47,181 bases of DNA. It comes from Clostridia bacterium (GTDB lineage: Bacteria > Bacillota > Clostridia > Oscillospirales > CAG-272). The notes under the pieces were generated by a model, which was not told the origin of the DNA, made no database searches, and was given only the letters and a program-made list of their open reading frames with translations. The translations under genes and the position numbers were made by a program. Location of the stretch: positions 1 to 47,181 of the forward strand of contig JAFVTV010000011.1 of assembly GCA_017502975.1 (NCBI GenBank), read 5' to 3'. Within the stretch, counting starts at the first letter, position 1. Each line of letters opens with the position of its first letter. Of the stretch, positions 42,022-47,181 are shown one piece after another.

Positions 42022-45000
42022 ATGAAAAACAAACAACCATGGTTTGATTCCTCTATTATTAAAGAGGATGAATCAAAAACCACAGAAAACGCAAAACATT
42101 TTATCTTAAATAACGGAACCAGAAAAGCCGTTTTTCACCCCAAAAACATCAACTATTTTGACAAAAGCGAAAATGTATGGAAGCCCATTGATAACTCCCT
42201 AAAGGCAACAGAAAACGGTTACCTTTCCGCTCTTGGCAAATATACTGCCAAGATTTCAAAAACAAGCGAAAATGAAACCGTAGAAATCTCCAACGAAACA
42301 GATCGTATCTCGTGGGAATATCTGGGTGCCAACAAAAGCATTTTCTCCGCCCCGAGAAATGTCAACGCAAGCACCAAGCGCAAATCTAAGCTTTCCGTAA
42401 CAAAATCAAGCAAAGACAGTATGAACCTCTCCCATGCAAGCCGGGCTGTTTACAAAAATGCAGAGGGCAATATTGATTTGGATTATTTGCTTGAAGGCAA
42501 CGGCATTAAGGAAAACATCGTCATCAAAGAAAAAAGTGATTCCTACCACTATTATTTCTTGCTTCGCGTTGCGGGCTTTGAAATGGAACGCTCCCCCGAC
42601 GGGGCTGAAATCAAATTCTACAAGCCCGCCTGTGATTCCGACACCCCTGAGGAACGCATTCCCGAATTTATTATGCCTGCTCCGTTTATGTACGACGCAA
42701 ACGGTAAGCGCAGCGATAACGTAACATACAAGCTTGAATGTGTAGAGGAGGGCGTATATCTGTTCTCTGTTGAAGCAGATGCCACCTGGATCAATGCAAC
42801 CGAGAGGGTTTTCCCTGTCTGCATTGACCCTCAGCTGCTCAGTGTATCCGGCGCCCCGAATATCACTGTTACTCATGACCGCTACTCGTGGTACGATCCC
42901 GGGTCTTGCTGCGAGACCGCCCCTTATTGGAAGCACGTGGACTCTCCCTACTATTCCTATATCTATCTACATAATGATGAAACAAACAAAACAACTGCAA
43001 CGCTTCACATCAACAAGGCTAATATCGATCTCACAAGAAATGAATTGATTTCCGCAAAGCTGATCTTTGAGCAACGCTCCAATCAAAACAATTCATCTGC
43101 TGTCTTCCTCAAAATTGGCAGCACGAATTACATGCATTATAACCAAGATACTATAACGGTTAACATTACCAATCTATACGGTTCTCACTCCGAGGATTTC
43201 GATATTGACTTGTCTCTGTCCACGGTCGGACATTCTCGAGAGTTTTGTATTCCCACATTAGAGATCGAGTATCAGCCGATCAGCTCCAAGCCCGTTAGAA
43301 AGACGTTTTCAATCGGAAACGGTGTAGATGCAGAGCTTGACATTGTTTCCGGAAATTCTACGGTTACATTTGAAGACATTTCCGATCCTGTTCTTGGCGT
43401 ATCCGTATCTCACGTATACAAGCCCGATGACACTATTGTAGAGTACGGTAAAAATTTTAGACTCAATTTGGATGAAAAACTTGTAAACACAAGCACCTCC
43501 ACAGATCCCAAATATATCTACACCGATCCTCTCGGTGATGTACATACCTTTGAGGAGCATTTTTACAAAATTGGAGCAAATGGAGAAAAAGAGTATATCG
43601 AATCGGAAATCAGCTCCATTACAGCAGAAGCAGACGGGCGCTTGTGGCTGAACGATTTTGAGGTGTTCCGCGAGCTCACAACTGTTAAAGGCCTTCGCGC
43701 TTCTGCCCGCCTGGAAGGTGTTGTAAACAATGCAGAATGGATCGAGCAGCGAATGGATGAAGAAAAGCAGCTTGATGAGCAAATAAAAGCTTATAAAAAC
43801 ACTCTTTGCAATTTTGTTTCCATTAATAAAGAAACAGGCGGAGTAACGTCTGATGTGACAGATGATCTGCTTTCCTCTCCCGATTCAGTAGAAATATTTT
43901 TGAGCTCGGTACAACCCTCAACGCACCTGTTGCTTTCTAAGGAAGAAGCAGTATCGTACAAGTCCTTGCTTACGCAAAGGGAATCTCTAACCAAGTCACA
44001 AGAGTCACTTGAATTGCAAAAAGAAAGCTTGAAAAACAACGCTGAAAGTTTATTGTTACAATATAATGCACCGCAATCATTTACACATCAACAAGATTCT
44101 ATTGATATTCAGCAAGAGGCGCTTGCATATGAAAAGAAAGGTCTTGAATATGCAAAAGCTGATTATAAAGCTACATGTGAAAAGAACAAAATAGATGAAG
44201 ATCAAAACAGAATACAATTCTATAATAATCAAATAGCTTTAATAGGCCTTGATTCTAATGCAAACGGTACAAAAGCAAAGCTTTTAGAAGAAAATTCATC
44301 ACTTATTGAGGTTCAGGAGGACAATTGGGTACTTCAAAAGGAACAACTCAAATCTCAAATCGGCAATTTCCCGAAAATTGGCGCACCCGCAGACACTGAT
44401 GGCACCTTAACCAAGCAATACAAGAATGTGGATGCTCAAAGCGATTTGATAGATAAACAGATTGAGGATATCGATGCACAGATCGAGCTGTATAGCAATA
44501 AGAGTGAAAAGTATATTTCCCAGTTTAGATCCTATTATAAAGAGTATATCAATCTTAAAAATCAGCTTGATGCATTGAATGCGCAGCTTCCCGTACGCTA
44601 TTTGATTTCGGATAGCGTTGTAAAGGGCTTTAACGCCGATGGTGCTCTTGTGGTTATTCAGGATAAATACGGAAAATATGTGGTTGTTGAACGAGCCAAA
44701 TATACCACTTCCGAGACAACAAGAGTTTCCGCTGTATACGATCAGGATAACAGAGTGATGCGCTTCTCTTATAACGGAAACAACCTGCTTTCCGAAATCT
44801 GTAACAGCCTTGGCGAGAAGGTAACCTTCCGTTATGATGCGTCTAACCGGCTCACTGCTGTAGAATACAGTGATCGACCCGGCTTTACGTTGTCATATAC
44901 CAAAATTGTGGATGTACCGAAAATTTCGAAGGTGGCATTTACAAACAATACTTCTGTAGCACTCTCATATAACCATATGGGTATGCTAGCAAGGATCGCC

Positions 45001-47181
45001 CACACCACTACGGTCAACACCATTGCTCACAACGACATTCTGTTGGGCTCCAACTCTACACTGTCTGAGGTAGTCGTGGCGTATAACTTGGGCGAAACAA
45101 AGCTCACCTATGACGGAATCAAGCAAGAAATTTACAAAATTTACCCGTTATCCGAAAAGGTTCATGCATATTATGAGCTGATCAACAACGTGGTAACGAG
45201 TGCGGAATTCTACTCTTATTTCAACCATCTTCTCTCAACAACTGAGCGAGCCGGCGGCTCCTGTCTCAATCGCTATTCCTATGAAGAATTTCAAGCGGAG
45301 CTGCAGATCGAAAGCGTGGAAGACGTAACATATAACAGCTTCAAGGAGCCGATACAGGCTGTAACGTCCAAGTACGCTCTCACCCCCACCAACGAGAATT
45401 GCTGTGTTGAAGAAACGATAGAAAACTATACTTACAACGATAACCGCAAGCTGATCGAAAAAAGGACGATCCACTCTCACCTTGATTGCTGTGAAGCTTA
45501 CGATACCACCATTGCCAGAGAAAAATACTACTACAACAACGCAGGCGAGCTTGTACGTAAGGAATCTTACATTGAGGGCGAGGAGCTGAAAACAGGCATC
45601 ACTGTTGAAGAGCACGTATTCAATGACAAGGGCGTTGAAATCCAGTCCTTTACTTACAATTCTCTTGATCCCTCTTCTAAATTCTACACCGAAAACGAGG
45701 TGGATGAAAACGGAAAGGTGCTTTGTGTTTGGGATGAAAGCGGTGAGCATAAGACCGCCTTTGATTACGAGCCTGACGGCGTAACCGTTAAAACCGAGCG
45801 CCTACCGAACGGCAGCAAGCTCTCCTACGGCAGCACAAAGGATGGTTCTGTTACCGCTATCACCCACAGCACCGAAGAGGGCGAGGAAAACTGCACCACC
45901 CAAACACGCACACTTGGCGTTGTAACTGAGGTGAAAAGCGGAAACAACACGGTAAGATATGAATATGATGACAAGCGCAGAGTCAAGTCTGTATCTCTCA
46001 ACGGCGTAGATAACTATGTGACATATACCTACAGCGGCGAGCATACCGATGCTGAACAGGTAATTGCAACAACGAAAACCGGCATTGAAGCTACAACCAC
46101 TAAAAATGCGCACGGGAATGTAACTAACATTGTCTGCGGTGATCATACTGTCGAAAACGAGTACAATGCAGATCAGCAGCTTACCAAGAACGTTGACAGC
46201 ATTAGTGGCGAAACTACCCTTACCTATGATGCCAAAGGTAATGTAGAAACTGTCACCGCGCCCGATCGCACCGAAGCTTTTGCTTATAATGAACCGGACA
46301 ATACGCTTGACAGCAAGACGATCATGGTTAACGGTGTTACGCACACCTACGAATACAGCTACAAGCCCACAGCCGATAAGGCACTTGACAGCATTTCTGT
46401 AGACGGCAATACGGTAAGACCCCAGACCGATGCGCTTGGCAGAAGCACGGGTAAGACCATTGAGGCCGGCAACCGCAAGATTGCTGAGGAAAAGATCTCT
46501 TACGTCAAATTTGGCGATCACGCCACTTCCCTGCCCTCAAACGTCAGATTTGCTACAAACGGTGTATTCAACAAATCCATTCAGTACAAGTATGACAGTA
46601 TGGGCAACATCATTGAGATCTTTGAGAATGGCAGAAGTGCTTGCCGTTACGAGTACGATGCGCTTGGCAGACTTACCCGAGAAGATAACGTTGCCTTTGG
46701 CAAGACTACCACGTGGAGCTACGATAACAACGGCAATATTATCGCACGTTACGAATATGCTATCACCGCAAAGCCCACAAGTGAATTGCATCTGTTGGAT
46801 TGTGTTACCAAGCTCTACGCCTATCAAGACAACAGCGATCAGCTGATGTCTTATGACGGTACAGCATTTGTATATGATACTATTGGCAACCCGACCACAT
46901 ACAGAGGTAAGACGGCTACTTGGGCATATGGTAGACAGTTGATGAGTTTTGACGGCAACACCTTTGAATATGATGCAAGAGGTAGAAGAACCGCAAAGAA
47001 CGGCATTACCTTTACTTATGACAGCAACGGTAACCTCATTAAGCAGAGCAACGGCTTGGAGTTCCTTTACGACCATTCGGGCGTATTCGCGCTCAAGTAC
47101 AACGGTTCGACCTATTTCTACAGAAAAGATGCACAAGCAAATATTGTCGCTCTACTTGACAGCAACGGCTCCGTTGTGGTA
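42022..47181 (+). CDS. Rhs/YD-repeat protein, 3' end outside the window
   Basis: 1720 codons without a stop, cut by the window edge. It begins at ATG 42022; the best ribosome site (GAAAGGA) is 14 nt away, which is long. No signal peptide is visible. Residues about 1-420 are beta-rich with a DNRLRE-like section (LHINKANIDLTRNELISAKLIFEQ); about 585-860 is a long coiled coil (QRESLTKSQESLELQKESL, LDEQIKAYKN); from about 860 onwards come YD/Rhs repeats, for example KYDSMGNIIEIF and RYEYDALGRLTRE. In this family the end after the repeats is a variable toxin or effector domain, here outside the window, often followed by an immunity gene. Export route not evident. Confidence 0.85.
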   Translation, partial: MKNKQPWFDSSIIKEDESKTTENAKHFILNNGTRKAVFHPKNINYFDKSENVWKPIDNSLKATENGYLSALGKYTAKISKTSENETVEISNETDRISWEYLGANKSIFSAPRNVNASTKRKSKLSVTKSSKDSMNLSHASRAVYKNAEGNIDLDYLLEGNGIKENIVIKEKSDSYHYYFLLRVAGFEMERSPDGAEIKFYKPACDSDTPEERIPEFIMPAPFMYDANGKRSDNVTYKLECVEEGVYLFSVEADATWINATERVFPVCIDPQLLSVSGAPNITVTHDRYSWYDPGSCCETAPYWKHVDSPYYSYIYLHNDETNKTTATLHINKANIDLTRNELISAKLIFEQRSNQNNSSAVFLKIGSTNYMHYNQDTITVNITNLYGSHSEDFDIDLSLSTVGHSREFCIPTLEIEYQPISSKPVRKTFSIGNGVDAELDIVSGNSTVTFEDISDPVLGVSVSHVYKPDDTIVEYGKNFRLNLDEKLVNTSTSTDPKYIYTDPLGDVHTFEEHFYKIGANGEKEYIESEISSITAEADGRLWLNDFEVFRELTTVKGLRASARLEGVVNNAEWIEQRMDEEKQLDEQIKAYKNTLCNFVSINKETGGVTSDVTDDLLSSPDSVEIFLSSVQPSTHLLLSKEEAVSYKSLLTQRESLTKSQESLELQKESLKNNAESLLLQYNAPQSFTHQQDSIDIQQEALAYEKKGLEYAKADYKATCEKNKIDEDQNRIQFYNNQIALIGLDSNANGTKAKLLEENSSLIEVQEDNWVLQKEQLKSQIGNFPKIGAPADTDGTLTKQYKNVDAQSDLIDKQIEDIDAQIELYSNKSEKYISQFRSYYKEYINLKNQLDALNAQLPVRYLISDSVVKGFNADGALVVIQDKYGKYVVVERAKYTTSETTRVSAVYDQDNRVMRFSYNGNNLLSEICNSLGEKVTFRYDASNRLTAVEYSDRPGFTLSYTKIVDVPKISKVAFTNNTSVALSYNHMGMLARIAHTTTVNTIAHNDILLGSNSTLSEVVVAYNLGETKLTYDGIKQEIYKIYPLSEKVHAYYELINNVVTSAEFYSYFNHLLSTTERAGGSCLNRYSYEEFQAELQIESVEDVTYNSFKEPIQAVTSKYALTPTNENCCVEETIENYTYNDNRKLIEKRTIHSHLDCCEAYDTTIAREKYYYNNAGELVRKESYIEGEELKTGITVEEHVFNDKGVEIQSFTYNSLDPSSKFYTENEVDENGKVLCVWDESGEHKTAFDYEPDGVTVKTERLPNGSKLSYGSTKDGSVTAITHSTEEGEENCTTQTRTLGVVTEVKSGNNTVRYEYDDKRRVKSVSLNGVDNYVTYTYSGEHTDAEQVIATTKTGIEATTTKNAHGNVTNIVCGDHTVENEYNADQQLTKNVDSISGETTLTYDAKGNVETVTAPDRTEAFAYNEPDNTLDSKTIMVNGVTHTYEYSYKPTADKALDSISVDGNTVRPQTDALGRSTGKTIEAGNRKIAEEKISYVKFGDHATSLPSNVRFATNGVFNKSIQYKYDSMGNIIEIFENGRSACRYEYDALGRLTREDNVAFGKTTTWSYDNNGNIIARYEYAITAKPTSELHLLDCVTKLYAYQDNSDQLMSYDGTAFVYDTIGNPTTYRGKTATWAYGRQLMSFDGNTFEYDARGRRTAKNGITFTYDSNGNLIKQSNGLEFLYDHSGVFALKYNGSTYFYRKDAQANIVALLDSNGSVVV

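Noticed and set aside
45802..46521. Antisense frames within the Rhs gene (also 42406-42936, 45235-45750, 46537-47136)
   Set aside because: They overlap a long open sense frame with clear YD repeats and have no start signals.

Overview
The window looks like chromosomal DNA from an uncultured anaerobic Gram-positive bacterium of the class Clostridia (Bacillota). Evidence: a biotin-dependent Na+-pumping decarboxylase operon, several SipW-type (ER-type) signal peptidases with TasA/camelysin-like substrates, the TIGR03960/TIGR03936 radical-SAM pair, strong AGGAGG ribosome binding sites and consensus sigma-A promoters. No plasmid, prophage or CRISPR hallmark was seen.

Layout. 1-607: end-truncated membrane protein (minus). 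940-5635: minus-strand decarboxylase operon (MmdA-like carboxyltransferase, OadG, biotin carrier, OadB, OadA). 5843-6652: metal-dependent hydrolase (plus). 6739-27606: about 21 kb entirely on the minus strand, a surface-fibre locus with three SipW-type signal peptidases, seven short or medium SipW-class/TasA-like secreted proteins, two giant TasA/beta-helix fusions, a 1785-residue adhesin with a His/Cys repeat region, two small proteins at its head and an Lgt-like membrane protein at its tail. 27653-28006: a putative invertible promoter. 28020-28862: a tyrosine recombinase interrupted by one in-frame TGA. 29036-30270: tRNA-Val(GAC) and rsmA/ksgA. 30325-39040: minus-strand housekeeping genes (XRE-S24 repressor, RluA-CYTH fusion, TIGR03936, TIGR03960, a degenerate P-type-ATPase-like membrane protein, rlmB). 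39214-40506: enolase. 40852-47181: a DNRLRE-like protein and a large Rhs/YD-repeat protein that runs off the right edge.

Most interesting system. The 21-kb SipW/TasA-like locus is headed by a consensus promoter (TTGCAA-17-TACAAT, pointing into the locus). It sits between oppositely oriented copies of an 18-bp near-palindrome with an asymmetric GAGT centre, next to a tyrosine recombinase gene. The same segment carries a long hairpin terminator behind the promoter. Just outside the right repeat is a plus-direction terminator with no plus-strand gene to serve, as expected if the promoter sometimes faces the other way. I read this as an ON/OFF inversion switch for an extracellular fibre/matrix locus, currently ON, with the recombinase possibly locked by its nonsense codon. 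This is inference from sequence layout; inversion itself is not shown.
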